A stretch of 64,000 nt of DNA from Candidatus Bathyarchaeota archaeon (GCA_026014685.1 JAOZHW010000011.1:1-64000), one strand, 5' to 3'. Shown: positions 1-8,075, counted from the stretch's first letter. Numbers and translations are program-made. The notes: a model not told the origin generated them from the letters alone.

Positions 1-90
1 CCTCTTTTTGCGAACTGGCTTTGAACATGTCTGATTTTTTTCTCCTTTGTGTATTTTTGTCCAACAGTTCGGCTGTTAGACGCATATACA

Positions 91-195
91 ATATGTCCAC
101 AACTGGACATATCTTGAATACAGAGTAACAATACACAACCATATAAAGCTTGACACATACCCCAAGCATACTAAAACATACCCCGACATATGTCG
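91..195. promoter_or_regulatory. Palindromic operator sites upstream of the PadR gene
   Basis: Two inverted repeats lie in the leader of the PadR-family gene. At 91-112 the half-sites ATATGTCC and GGACATAT are perfect complements around a 6-nt spacer. At 184-195 CGACATATGTCG is a perfect 12-bp palindrome. Both carry the ATGT/ACAT core that PadR proteins usually bind. A TATA-like ATATAAAG sits between them at 141-148, and two CATACCCC direct repeats follow. Autoregulation is inferred from position and core sequence. Confidence 0.55.
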
Positions 196-272
196 AAATA
201 CGAAAATTAACATAACACAAATAAATCCAAACATCCAATCCATACCTGAACGTAGCGGCAAAGGCTCAAGTC

Positions 273-605
273 ATGACTGAAACCTACAAAAAACAAATTG
301 TACAACACATAATCAGAAACCTCCTCGACATCCAACTGTTACGCATCATTCAAGTTGAGCCTACATGGGGATACAAGATAAAAAAACAGGTTGAAACCGA
401 TTTCAACATCAAAATCCGCCACGGCGCACTCTATCCAACGTTGAATTTGCTTGAGGAGAAGGGGTTTGTTTCCTGCCTGGTTCAGCAGATGGGGGGGCGT
501 GCACGTAAAGTGTATGCCATAACAGCAGACGGCAAAGCCTACTTGCAGACGTTCTATGATGTTTTACAGGGGCAACAGGCCAACCGCAATCCAGCAAGCG
601 TTTAA
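273..605 (+). CDS. PadR family transcriptional regulator
   Basis: A 110-residue winged-helix DNA-binding protein. Residues 15-90 have the PadR pattern: a helix ending in LLRIIQ, a WGYKIKKQVE segment, HGALYPTLNLLEEKGFV as recognition helix and turn, then a wing and YAITADGKAYL. It lacks the long C-terminal dimerisation helices of larger PadR proteins, so it belongs to the short class. The start is the ATG at 273. The next gene on the same strand, 113 bases later, encodes a DUF996 membrane protein; PadR genes often sit beside the membrane protein they control, so this pair may form a regulatory unit. The ligand is unknown. Confidence 0.85.
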   Translation: MTETYKKQIVQHIIRNLLDIQLLRIIQVEPTWGYKIKKQVETDFNIKIRHGALYPTLNLLEEKGFVSCLVQQMGGRARKVYAITADGKAYLQTFYDVLQGQQANRNPASV

Positions 606-718
606 CTTGCAACTGCAAGGGTGGTTGGTGGAATGCAGGTAGCGTTTGGGTGCCTGTTGGTTAGTCATGAAAAAGCTTTTATGCCCTTTGCGCTGAACAA
701 AACGCAGAGGAAAACGAA

Positions 719-1381
719 ATGAACTATGAAACGAACAAAATCTTAGGCGGCATCGGCGCGATCTTGATGTTCATCGGCATCTTGCCCGTGGCGAACTTTT
801 ACGGTATATTGGAATTAATCGGTGCAGTGCTCATCTTGGCGGCGTTGTATGGGCTTTCAGGGCATTTTCATGAGTCAGGCATCTTCAAGAACGCAGTCAT
901 CGGCGTACTTGCAGGCGTAGTGGGCGCGGTCTTAGCGTTTGTTATTTTGGTTGCGGTTGTCTTGGCTAACATTAGCAGTTTTCTCTACCAGCTTTACCCA
1001 GGTTGGGATGGCTCGTGGGCTTCTCTTTCAGGCATGACGGCTGACACAAGCCAGTTTACCTCAGGCAACTTTGACTACAGCACTCTTGTTCCGCTTGTAA
1101 CGGGTGCGCTTGCTGTGCTGGTTATTCTGTGGGTTTTTGCCATAGTCGGCACGTTCTTCATCAGGCGCTCACTAAAACAGGTCAGTGCAAAATCGGGTGT
1201 TGGCTTATTCGGAACCGCTGGAACCTTACTGTTGGCTGGCGCGTTTTTAACCATAATCGGCTTCGGCTTACTGTTGATGTGGATTGCAGCGCTGCTTTTG
1301 GCAATCGCCTTCTTCCAGCTAAAGCAAGCAGAACCCATAGCACCGCCAACTTATCCGCCGCCACCACAACCTCCCACTTAA
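719..1381 (+). CDS. DUF996 family membrane protein
   Basis: A 220-residue integral membrane protein with about five hydrophobic segments (roughly residues 8-25, 28-48, 58-85, 125-150 and 165-200). The N-terminus (NKILGGIGAILMFIG followed by a second Gly-rich segment) matches the archaeal DUF996 family, whose function is unknown. The tail after residue 200 is rich in proline (PPTYPPPPQPPT), probably a flexible cytoplasmic end. It lies downstream of a PadR regulator on the same strand. The start ATG at 719 is preceded by GAGGAAAACGAA, a reasonable Shine-Dalgarno. Confidence 0.75.
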   Translation: MNYETNKILGGIGAILMFIGILPVANFYGILELIGAVLILAALYGLSGHFHESGIFKNAVIGVLAGVVGAVLAFVILVAVVLANISSFLYQLYPGWDGSWASLSGMTADTSQFTSGNFDYSTLVPLVTGALAVLVILWVFAIVGTFFIRRSLKQVSAKSGVGLFGTAGTLLLAGAFLTIIGFGLLLMWIAALLLAIAFFQLKQAEPIAPPTYPPPPQPPT

Positions 1382-1414
1382 ACCCTCTTTTCTTTTTTGT
1401 CACTCACTCACCAA

Positions 1415-1534
1415 AACGTGCCCCTCGCAGACGCCTTAATCGCCTCGTGCGTCACCACAGGCCTCGCCAACTACGTCTTAACTGACGACCCACACTACAA
1501 AACCCTAAACATAAAAACAAAATCGACACCCTAA
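1415..1534 (+). pseudogene. PIN-domain toxin remnant (C-terminal part)
   Basis: Read in the frame ending at the TAA at 1532, this stretch gives NVPLADALIASCVTTG and then YVLTDDPHYKTLNI. That is the usual C-terminal half of a VapC-type PIN ribonuclease: the PLADALIAA helix with one catalytic Asp and the LTDD motif with another. No in-frame start or N-terminal half (first catalytic Asp) is found upstream; the preceding sequence is the end of the DUF996 gene. It is therefore a decayed fragment left by a lost toxin-antitoxin module. Confidence 0.6.
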
Positions 1535-1558
1535 AAAACCACGCCACCTCTCTACAGC

Positions 1559-1581
1559 TACCTCCCCTCCCTTATATAAAG
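1559..1581 (+). repeat. Dispersed element, copy 1
   Basis: The sequence TACCTCCCCTCCCTTATATA followed by AAG recurs almost unchanged at 13245-13267 (other strand) and 42737-42760. Fourteen bases before TACC each copy has a related CCACGC-like block, so the conserved unit is about 45 bp. One end is TATA-like. All copies are intergenic. Function is not known. Confidence 0.6.
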
Positions 1582-1622
1582 CCGTATCGAAGCGTTTATG
1601 CTATGGGCAAATTTTTGGGGGG

Positions 1623-1820
1623 TTAGGTTGCTTTTTTTCGTTTGGCTTTTTTGATTTCTGCCTCTATCTGCGCGATGGACAGCTTCGCTGTGGCTCCGCG
1701 AAGCTCAACCACCGAGTCGCCGTAGCACTCACGGATTTCGCTGATGAACTCCACTGCTCGCTTAGCACCCAGTTCCTTAACCAACGCTTCGAAAGGAACC
1801 TCAACCGTCGCCACAGTCAA
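1623..1820 (-). CDS. Small protein, possible antitoxin remnant
   Basis: A 65-residue protein with no family I recognise. It is helical by composition, with an acidic middle and a very basic tail (EAEIKKAKRKKAT). It starts 6 bases after the stop of a PIN-domain fragment on the same strand, so the two were probably co-transcribed, and another PIN fragment lies 90 bases beyond its stop. That setting suggests a toxin-antitoxin origin, but the order (toxin piece first) is reversed from the usual one and the sequence does not show an AbrB or RHH motif. Role uncertain. Confidence 0.4.
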   Translation of the reverse strand: MTVATVEVPFEALVKELGAKRAVEFISEIRECYGDSVVELRGATAKLSIAQIEAEIKKAKRKKAT

Positions 1821-1826
1821 CTTCTT

Positions 1827-2042
1827 TTAACTCTCCCCGAATTCTTCTAAGTAACTAATTGGATTTCTCACTTTTATGTTGTACCCCATTGACTTAGCCA
1901 GTTTCTCGATCAATGATGCCCTACCTGTAAGTTGATCATCGCAAGACAAAAAGTACCCCACGCCGCCTAAGCAGGCAGATGCAATGTGTAAAGCGTCTAA
2001 AGCCCCAAGGCGACAATGGGCAATGAATTCTTGGGCTAACAT
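1827..2042 (-). pseudogene. PIN-domain protein, C-terminal fragment
   Basis: A 71-residue frame matching only the second half of a PIN nuclease: GALDALHIASACL carries the conserved Asp of the third PIN motif, and FLSCDDQL carries the last acidic pair. A full PIN protein is about 130 residues and starts with an Asp-containing strand; that part is missing. The sequence upstream (2043-2160) has no continuation in the same frame that looks PIN-like. It could still be translated from the ATG at 2042, but it would lack a complete active site. Confidence 0.5.
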
Positions 2043-2162
2043 AACCAGTTTAATGCTTATCAGAAAATAGAAAAAATGGAACGAGATTTGAACGCAAGGA
2101 ATAGGTTGAGCGAATGATACGTCTGTCTTTGCAGGCGGACTCTTAAAAAAGGTAAAAGGGGT

Positions 2163-3524
2163 TTAGTTGATTTTTTGTTTTGCTTCTTCAATCAGCTTTA
2201 TCGTCTGTTGCTGCCATGTTTCGAAGCCGACTGGTGTTGCGGGGTACGTGTTGTAGTGTGCGCCTAGCTGTTTCATCATGCTGACGGTGGTGTGGAGTTT
2301 GTTTAGGAAGCCGACTTTTCTTATGCCGCGGAAGACTCGTTTGGCGGTTTCGGTGATGTTTAGGTGGAAGTCGTCGCCCATGCCTGCTTTGAGGACGTCG
2401 TCTTCGGTCATGAGTTTTTGGTTCATGCCGTAGTTGAGGTCTTCATCGCTGCAGCTGAGAAGGAAGATTTTGAAGATGTCCAGTGTGCCCTGCTTTTTGC
2501 CGTAGGTGTCGATGTAGCGTTTGTTGTAGCCCCACAGCGCCTCTTTGGTGGGTTCACCTTTTGAGAGGGCTTCTGCGATTTGTTGGCCTGCAAAGTAGCC
2601 GCTTAGCATGCTTGGTCCGATGCCGCCGCCGTGAATGGGGTTCACAAGCGAGGCTGCGTCGCCGACGAGCATGACACCGTTGCCGACCATGTTGTCGAGG
2701 GGTCTGCGTACGGGGTCAAACCATGCACCGCCAGTGATTAGCTTTGAGCCTTCGAACATGGGTTTCTTGTAGGCGGTGGCGTAGAGTTGCTCTTTTGGGT
2801 TGGGGTAGCCGGTTTTGCGCATGATGGCGCCGATGCCGACGTTGACGCGTGCGCCGCCTTTGGGGAAAATCCAGATGTAGCCGCCCGGCGAGGCTTTTTG
2901 GTTTAGGTAGATGCCGCAGTAGCGGGTGTCCTCTGTTTCCTGTTTAAGTTGGCGGATTTCGCGATAACAAGCCTCAACATCCTCGTTGTCGATTTCGCGG
3001 TCTAAGCCTAACTCGGCGGGGAGCTGTTTGCGTACCATGCCAAAGTAGCCTGTCGCATCAACGACAACTTTGCCGCGGATTTCGCTGATTTTGCCTGTTT
3101 TCATGTTTTTGGCGGTTACGCCGACGACTGCACCTTTCTCGATTATGGGGCTGCGGAAGTTTGTGTTGTCATGTAATTCGGCGCCTTTGTCGATGGCTTT
3201 TTTGAGGAGCCATTGTCCGAAGAGGTGGCGGTTTAGGATGTAGCCTTTAAAGTCTTTGTCAGCTATGGTGAAGATTGTGTTTTCGTCGGGGCTGTAGATT
3301 TTTAAGCCGTCGATTTTGGCTTCTAACTCGCCGCCCTGTGGTTTTTCGAGTCCGAGGAAGGTGAGGTGGTGTTCGCCCAGTGCGTCGCCGCAGATTTTTT
3401 CTCCAATTTCTGCACGGGGCTTCTTTTCGATTAATGCGACTTTGAGGCCTTTTTCAGCTACGGTTTTGGCTGCGAGACAGCCTGCAGTTCCTGCGCCTAC
3501 GACTATAGCGTCATATTTTTCCAT
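2163..3524 (-). CDS. Geranylgeranyl reductase family flavoprotein
   Basis: A 453-residue FAD-dependent reductase. The N-terminus has the dinucleotide-binding fold VVGAGTAGCLAAKTV followed by the Glu of the second strand (ALIEKK). CGDALGEHH fits the family's substrate-side motif, and GDAASLVNPIHGGGI (about residues 287-301) is the FAD-pyrophosphate motif typical of geranylgeranyl reductases. In archaea this family saturates the isoprenoid chains of digeranylgeranylglycerol phospholipids, so a role in membrane lipid maturation is likely; paralogues can act on other prenyl substrates. The start ATG follows GGGAGAGAG. The gene diverges from an HxlR-type regulator, with a palindrome in between that may link lipid saturation to a signal. 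Confidence 0.85.
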   Translation of the reverse strand: MEKYDAIVVGAGTAGCLAAKTVAEKGLKVALIEKKPRAEIGEKICGDALGEHHLTFLGLEKPQGGELEAKIDGLKIYSPDENTIFTIADKDFKGYILNRHLFGQWLLKKAIDKGAELHDNTNFRSPIIEKGAVVGVTAKNMKTGKISEIRGKVVVDATGYFGMVRKQLPAELGLDREIDNEDVEACYREIRQLKQETEDTRYCGIYLNQKASPGGYIWIFPKGGARVNVGIGAIMRKTGYPNPKEQLYATAYKKPMFEGSKLITGGAWFDPVRRPLDNMVGNGVMLVGDAASLVNPIHGGGIGPSMLSGYFAGQQIAEALSKGEPTKEALWGYNKRYIDTYGKKQGTLDIFKIFLLSCSDEDLNYGMNQKLMTEDDVLKAGMGDDFHLNITETAKRVFRGIRKVGFLNKLHTTVSMMKQLGAHYNTYPATPVGFETWQQQTIKLIEEAKQKIN

Positions 3525-3558
3525 TGTTTGTTCTCTCTCCCGAAGTTAACTTTACTAT

Positions 3559-3576
3559 TTACACTATGTTGTGTAA
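3559..3576. promoter_or_regulatory. Palindrome between reductase and HxlR genes
   Basis: TTACAC and GTGTAA are perfect inverted half-sites with a 6-nt spacer (TATGTT). A TATA-like TTATAAA at 3585-3591 can serve both directions. For the reductase the palindrome lies just downstream of TATA, over the expected transcription start, a position suited to repression. The adjacent HxlR-type protein is the natural candidate binder; this is inference. Confidence 0.5.
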
Positions 3577-3628
3577 GTAAACCCTTATAAACTGTGAAGT
3601 GAGCAAAACCACACCAAGTGTGACCCAC

Positions 3629-4057
3629 ATGAGCGCACCCCTAACCTTGAGCGCGGAATTCCGCAAAACCGTCGAAGCCCAAATGGACCAAGTCCTACGC
3701 GGCATAGAATTCACATTCAACCAAATCATAGAAAAACAGAAAATCACCCCAAAAGACCTCAAAGACGAAGTCGAAAGCCTCCAAGAAACCTTCACGGTCC
3801 TCTTCCAGAAATGGAGCCTAGAAATCCTCTACACCCTCATCCTAAAAGACACCATCGGGTTTGGCGAAATCAAGAAAACGCTTGGTGTAAACTCACGCAC
3901 CCTTAGCGATAAACTCAAGATGCTGCAGGTACATGGTTACATTACCCGAAACGTCACCGCAGGTCCACCCCTAAGAGTCGAGTACAAGCTGACCGCCAAG
4001 GGGAAAAACACTGTGCTTTTGGCTTTGCCGCTACTGTACTATTCGGGTTCAGCGTAG
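3629..4057 (+). CDS. HxlR-type winged-helix transcriptional regulator
   Basis: The C-terminal 95 residues carry the HxlR signature: FQKWSLEILYTLIL, then GFGEIKKTLGVNSRTLSDKL as the helix-turn-helix and ITRNV...YKLTAKGK as the wing. The N-terminal 45 residues are an extra helical segment. The frame is open from a GTG at 3599, but the TATA-like box at 3585-3591 predicts transcription starting near 3612, so the ATG at 3629 (142 residues) is the better start. It is divergent from the geranylgeranyl reductase gene. HxlR proteins usually sense small electrophiles or redox state; the signal here is unknown. Confidence 0.8.
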   Translation: MSAPLTLSAEFRKTVEAQMDQVLRGIEFTFNQIIEKQKITPKDLKDEVESLQETFTVLFQKWSLEILYTLILKDTIGFGEIKKTLGVNSRTLSDKLKMLQVHGYITRNVTAGPPLRVEYKLTAKGKNTVLLALPLLYYSGSA

Positions 4058-4558
4058 TTAAGGTTTAGGTTGGGGCTTCTTTATCTGGGGCAGGCTGGTG
4101 CTCTCTTTGACGGTTTCGAAAACCATGCAGGTGAGGGTTTTTTCTAAGCCTTTAATGTGCCGCAACTTGTCGACAACGAATTTGCCGACTTCCTCCACGT
4201 TCTCCGCGCGCAACTTCACCAGCAGATCCCAGTCGCCTGTGATGATGTGGACTTCTTGGACTTCTGGGAAGCGGGCGATTTCTTCAGCTACGTCGCGCTG
4301 GGTTATTGGAGTGTCGTCTTTGGTGCGGTAGGAGACGGAGGCTAAGATGAAGGCAGTGGTGGCGAGGTTGAGTTTTTCTGCGTTGAGTATGGCGCGGTAT
4401 TGTGTTATGATGCCGAGTTCTTCCATGCGTTTGATTTTTGCGAAGACGGTGGTGATGGGGCAGCTGATTTTTTTTGCGATTTGGTTGGCGGTTAGTTTGC
4501 TGTTTTCTTGTATGAGGGTGAGTATGGCTAGGTCTTTTTCATCTAATTTAGCACTCAT
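4058..4558 (-). CDS. Lrp/AsnC family transcriptional regulator
   Basis: A 166-residue protein with the two-domain Lrp layout: an N-terminal helix-turn-helix (residues 5-60, DEKDLAILTLIQENSKLTANQIAKKI and a recognition helix with TTVFAKIKRMEELGII) and a C-terminal RAM ligand-binding domain (about 70-150, including VHIITGDWDLLVKLRAENV). It diverges from the asparagine synthetase gene 116 bases away, and a nested palindrome fills the gap and overlaps its own TATA box. In bacteria AsnC controls asnA; the same pairing with an unrelated asparagine synthetase here suggests asparagine-responsive control, which is inference. The ATG at 4558 lies close to the predicted transcript start. Confidence 0.9.
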   Translation of the reverse strand: MSAKLDEKDLAILTLIQENSKLTANQIAKKISCPITTVFAKIKRMEELGIITQYRAILNAEKLNLATTAFILASVSYRTKDDTPITQRDVAEEIARFPEVQEVHIITGDWDLLVKLRAENVEEVGKFVVDKLRHIKGLEKTLTCMVFETVKESTSLPQIKKPQPKP

Positions 4559-4567
4559 ATGTAAATA

Positions 4568-4605
4568 TTACAGGTTACAGGTATAAAAACCTGTAGTTAC
4601 TGTAA
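4568..4605. promoter_or_regulatory. Nested Lrp operator between lrp and asparagine synthetase
   Basis: The inner half-sites ACAGGT and ACCTGT are perfect complements with 6 nt between them (4577-4594). Outer half-sites TTACAG (4568-4573) and CTGTAA (4600-4605) are also complementary. The regulator's own TATA-like element (TTTTTATA on the minus strand) lies inside the site, so occupancy would block its promoter. The TATA-like ATATAAAA for the synthetase is at 4621-4628. Confidence 0.6.
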
Positions 4606-4683
4606 AATATCCACATTTTCATATAAAAAATTTAATTACCACAACTGCGTTGGTGTACAACCAAACATATCCCAGTGACCAAA

Positions 4684-5652
4684 ATGACAAAACAAGAAAC
4701 AATCCAAATCCCAAAACCGCTAGAACAACTAACGGCAAGTGAAATAGAACGCAAAGCCTGCATAGGCAAAATCATGACTTACACTCTAAGAAGCCTCACA
4801 AATACCTACATAAACAAAGGCTTCCAATGGCTCCTCCCAGTGGCCCTCAGCCAAAGCACCGACCCCCTCTGGCCAGATCCAGGTGCATCCATAGAGAAAC
4901 GCATCGAAGTCGACATCTACGGCAAACCCGTCCGCACCATGTCAAGCATGATCATACACAAACTCGTCGCCGCCTCCACCGCTTACCCAAAACTGTTCAT
5001 CCTCTCACCCAACATCCGTATCGAAAAAGGCGAACGCGCCAAAACAGGCAAACACATCTACGAATTCACCCAACTGGATTTTGAAATGGCAGACTCTGGC
5101 TCCAAAGACGTCTTTGCCTTGGTTGAAGACGCCATATGTACCTTAGTTAAAGACCTCAAGAAGGACATGAAAAACGAATTAACCACTCTGTGCCGCTGCG
5201 ACACCCTAAAAGCGCCAAAAGCGCCGTTCAAAATCTATGACCGAGCCGATTTAGAAGCAAAATATGGCGCAGACGGCTGGGAAGAAGGGATAGCTAAAGA
5301 CATAACGGAACCTGTCTGGGTAACAAACATTCCACGTGAATTCTACGACTACGAAGACTTCAAGACAGGCAAATGGGACAACTACGACCTGTTCATGCCA
5401 CAATTCGGAGAAGTCCTCAGCGGCGCCAAACGTGAATACGAATACAAGAAAATCGTAGAGAAAATCGAACGCGACCAAGTTAAGAAAGAAAACTACGCCC
5501 TAATCATCAAGATGGCTAAAGAAGGCAGACTAAAACCCACCGCAGGCGCAGGCATCGGTATGGAACGTTTAGTCGGCTGGATTGCAGGCGTAAAGCACAT
5601 CGCGGAATGTCAACCTTTCCCACGCGTACCCGGAAACGTTAATGAACTATAG
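4684..5652 (+). CDS. Archaeal asparagine synthetase (AsnRS-like catalytic core)
   Basis: About 322 residues with a class II aminoacyl-tRNA synthetase core but no N-terminal anticodon-binding domain. The core shows motif 2-like SPNIRIE followed by KHIYEFTQLDFEMA, and motif 3 GAGIGMERLVGW near the C-terminus. This domain layout and length match the archaeal asparagine synthetase described from Pyrococcus abyssi, which converts aspartate to asparagine through an aspartyl-adenylate and ammonia. The frame opens at a GTG at 4675; the ATG at 4684 is preferred. It diverges from an Lrp regulator and is followed 17 bases later by PEPCK. A tRNA-charging role is unlikely because the tRNA-binding domain is absent. 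Confidence 0.85.
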   Translation: MTKQETIQIPKPLEQLTASEIERKACIGKIMTYTLRSLTNTYINKGFQWLLPVALSQSTDPLWPDPGASIEKRIEVDIYGKPVRTMSSMIIHKLVAASTAYPKLFILSPNIRIEKGERAKTGKHIYEFTQLDFEMADSGSKDVFALVEDAICTLVKDLKKDMKNELTTLCRCDTLKAPKAPFKIYDRADLEAKYGADGWEEGIAKDITEPVWVTNIPREFYDYEDFKTGKWDNYDLFMPQFGEVLSGAKREYEYKKIVEKIERDQVKKENYALIIKMAKEGRLKPTAGAGIGMERLVGWIAGVKHIAECQPFPRVPGNVNEL

Positions 5653-5669
5653 TGGACTGACTAGATAGT

Positions 5670-7565
5670 ATGAATCCATACTTAGAAGCATTACAAGCAA
5701 AGCTAAGCGCCGAAGACTTCAAAAAACTAAGCGCAATCGACAACCCCAACGTGCATGAGTTCATCGCTAAAGAAAGCGACCTCTGCCACCCCGAAAAAAT
5801 CTTCATCTGCAGTGACTCCGCTGAAGACATCGCCTACGTGAGGAAACAGGCGATTGCCACAGGTGAAGAGAAAGCCATCCTAAAACTCGAAGGGCACACG
5901 GTGCACTTTGACGGGGAGCAGGATCAAGGACGGGATCGCCAAGCAACCAAATACCTTGTTGCAAAAGGCGTAACCCTCAGCAAAGCCCTTAATCAGATTG
6001 ACCGCCAAGAGGGCCTTATGGAAGTTATGGGTTTGCTGCGTAACTCCATGGTGGGTAAAACCATGATTGTGCGCTTTATTTCTTTGGGGCCCGCTGACTC
6101 TGTTTTTACCATTTTAGGTCTGCAATGTACGGATTCTTGGTATGTTGCACACACCGAATCCTTGCTCTACAGGCCAGGATACGAGCAGTTCATTAAAGCA
6201 GGAAACAAAACTGACTTCCTTAAAGTGCTCCACTCTGCAGGGCGACTCAACAGCGACATGGTAAGCGTTGATTACAACAAAAAACGCATCTACATCGACC
6301 ACATGGACGAAACCATCTACAGCGTCAACACCCAATACGCGGGCAACTCTGTTGGTTTCAAGAAGCTTGCGTTCCGCTTAGCAATCCGCAAAGCCAGCAG
6401 TGAAGGCTGGTTAGCAGAACACATGTTGCTCATGGGTGTCTTTGGACCCAACAACCGCAAAACCTACTTTGCAGGTGCTTTCCCAAGTGCATGCGGCAAA
6501 ACCTCAACTGCTATGTTACCCGGTGAAACCATACTCGGAGACGACATAGCCTACATCCGCGACATCGGCTCCGTTGCACGTGCTGTGAACGTGGAGTCAG
6601 GCATATTCGGAATCATCCAGGATGTAAAAGCCAAAGATGACGCTCTAATCTGGAAGGTTCTCACAAACCCCGGAGAAATCGTATTCAGCAACATCCTAGT
6701 CAAAGATGGGCGGCCTTACTGGCTTGGAATGGGCGAAGAACTACCCAAAGACGGACTTAACTACACAGGCGCATGGTATGAAGGCAAAAAAGACGAAGCA
6801 GGCAACGACATCCCCGCAGCAAACAAAAACGCTCGATACGCAGTAGCATTAAAAGCGCTTGAAAACGTTGACCCTGAACTGGACAACCCCAACGGCGTCG
6901 AACTCGGCGGCATCATGTACGGCGGTCGAGACGCAAAAGCCTACGTGCCTGTTCAGCAAAGTTTCAGTTGGGAACACGGCATCATCGCATACGGTGCTTC
7001 ACTGGAAACCGAAACCACCTTCGCCACCATCGGCAAAGAAGGTGTCCCTGAAATCAACATGATGAGCATCCAAGACTTCATCAGCATTCCACTTGGCAAA
7101 AACGTCCACAACAACCTAGAATTCGGGCGTAAACTCAAAAAGCAACCCTTAATTTTTGGCGTAAACTATTTCTTAAAGGAAGTGGGCAACGGCAAATACC
7201 TCAACACCCCCCATGATAAGCATGTTTGGGTGAAGTGGATGGAACTTCGCGTCCACAACGAAGTCGGCGCCATAAAAACCCCCACAGGCTACATACCCAA
7301 ATACGACGACCTCAAAAAACTCTTCAAACAAGTCCTCAACAAAAGCTACGATAAAGAAGACTACATAAAACAATTCACCATACGTGTCCCAGAAAACCTC
7401 GCAAAAATCGAGCGCGTACAGCGGTTCTACCAAGAAAACGTCACTGACACACCACTGGAACTCTTCGGCATACTATACCTCCAACGCCAACGCCTTATGG
7501 ACGCTAAAGAAAAGTATGGCGACTACATTTCGCCCGAATGCTTCGAAAAAGAAGCCTGCCCATAA
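5670..7565 (+). CDS. pckG: Phosphoenolpyruvate carboxykinase (GTP)
   Basis: A 631-residue protein of normal length for the GTP-dependent family. It interconverts oxaloacetate + GTP with PEP + CO2 + GDP. The kinase-1a P-loop is visible as FPSACGKTSTAML near residues 275-285, preceded by the family motif GVFGPNNRKTYFAGA, and followed by LGDDIAYI (metal-binding kinase-2 region). A Met start at 5670 lies 17 bases after the asparagine synthetase stop, so the two are likely co-transcribed; both touch the oxaloacetate/aspartate node. A T-rich stretch follows the stop. In anaerobic archaea it can serve gluconeogenesis or anaplerosis. Confidence 0.95.
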   Translation: MNPYLEALQAKLSAEDFKKLSAIDNPNVHEFIAKESDLCHPEKIFICSDSAEDIAYVRKQAIATGEEKAILKLEGHTVHFDGEQDQGRDRQATKYLVAKGVTLSKALNQIDRQEGLMEVMGLLRNSMVGKTMIVRFISLGPADSVFTILGLQCTDSWYVAHTESLLYRPGYEQFIKAGNKTDFLKVLHSAGRLNSDMVSVDYNKKRIYIDHMDETIYSVNTQYAGNSVGFKKLAFRLAIRKASSEGWLAEHMLLMGVFGPNNRKTYFAGAFPSACGKTSTAMLPGETILGDDIAYIRDIGSVARAVNVESGIFGIIQDVKAKDDALIWKVLTNPGEIVFSNILVKDGRPYWLGMGEELPKDGLNYTGAWYEGKKDEAGNDIPAANKNARYAVALKALENVDPELDNPNGVELGGIMYGGRDAKAYVPVQQSFSWEHGIIAYGASLETETTFATIGKEGVPEINMMSIQDFISIPLGKNVHNNLEFGRKLKKQPLIFGVNYFLKEVGNGKYLNTPHDKHVWVKWMELRVHNEVGAIKTPTGYIPKYDDLKKLFKQVLNKSYDKEDYIKQFTIRVPENLAKIERVQRFYQENVTDTPLELFGILYLQRQRLMDAKEKYGDYISPECFEKEACP

Positions 7566-7575
7566 AAACGGCGAC

Positions 7576-7600
7576 TTTATCTTTCTTTTTTTCCTTTTTT
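7576..7600 (+). terminator. T-rich terminator after pckG
   Basis: A run of T with few interruptions (T6-T7 tracts) starts about 20 bases after the PEPCK stop. Archaeal RNA polymerase terminates at such oligo-T tracts. No strong hairpin precedes it. Confidence 0.45.
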
Positions 7601-7696
7601 AGGCGTCAAACTTTTAAACAAACACGGTTTACTGACTAGTAATTCATAATCGTTAATTAAGAAAAAGGTTAATTCAGAAACTGAAGTGAAGGAAGA

Positions 7697-7948
7697 ATGA
7701 TGATGAAGAAGCTGGAACAGAAAGGAAAATGCGAACACACCATCAACTTGGCAAGCCTCGAAGGCGACGGCTCATTCCCCTGCCCCAAATGCGGAACAAC
7801 CATCTCTCCAGACGACGAAACAGAAGACAACTACCAAATCATGGATACCAAAGTCGTCAACGACGAACTCACTGAACTGGTTATTGCTTGCGGTAAATGC
7901 GGCTGCACTATCAAGTTAACTGGTTTCCAGCAAGGATTAGACGCATAA
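7697..7948 (+). CDS. Small two-ribbon zinc protein
   Basis: An 83-residue protein with two CxxC pairs, CPKC (near residue 33) and CGKCGC (near residue 66), plus an early Cys and His (KCEHTINL). The pairs probably form one zinc ribbon or two half-ribbons. The middle is acidic (SPDDETEDN). No specific family is recognised. Three ATG codons occur in a row (7697, 7700, 7703); the GGAAGA upstream is best spaced for the last one. It is probably a single-gene transcript with a TATA-like region before 7680 and T-rich sequence after the stop. Function unknown. Confidence 0.7.
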   Translation: MMMKKLEQKGKCEHTINLASLEGDGSFPCPKCGTTISPDDETEDNYQIMDTKVVNDELTELVIACGKCGCTIKLTGFQQGLDA

Positions 7949-8075
7949 ACAAACCTTTTGCATTTTTTCAATTTTTAGCTATACTTTCTATTTTGCCCGC
8001 CGTATGCAGGGTTCACTTTTAGGTTTTAACTGAGTATCCCAAATCTTTTAAGCACAAAACGAATTAACGCTTGCT

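Noticed and set aside
76-261. Minus-strand 61-residue hydrophobic frame upstream of padR
   Set aside because: It covers the padR promoter and both palindromes, lacks a Shine-Dalgarno, and its composition follows the A/T-rich DNA.
2050-2150. Possible tRNA (minus-strand GTTCAAATC-like T loop, GTCTG/CAGGC stem on the plus strand)
   Set aside because: The T-stem arms do not pair, the apparent anticodon loop has six bases, and no acceptor stem can be formed.
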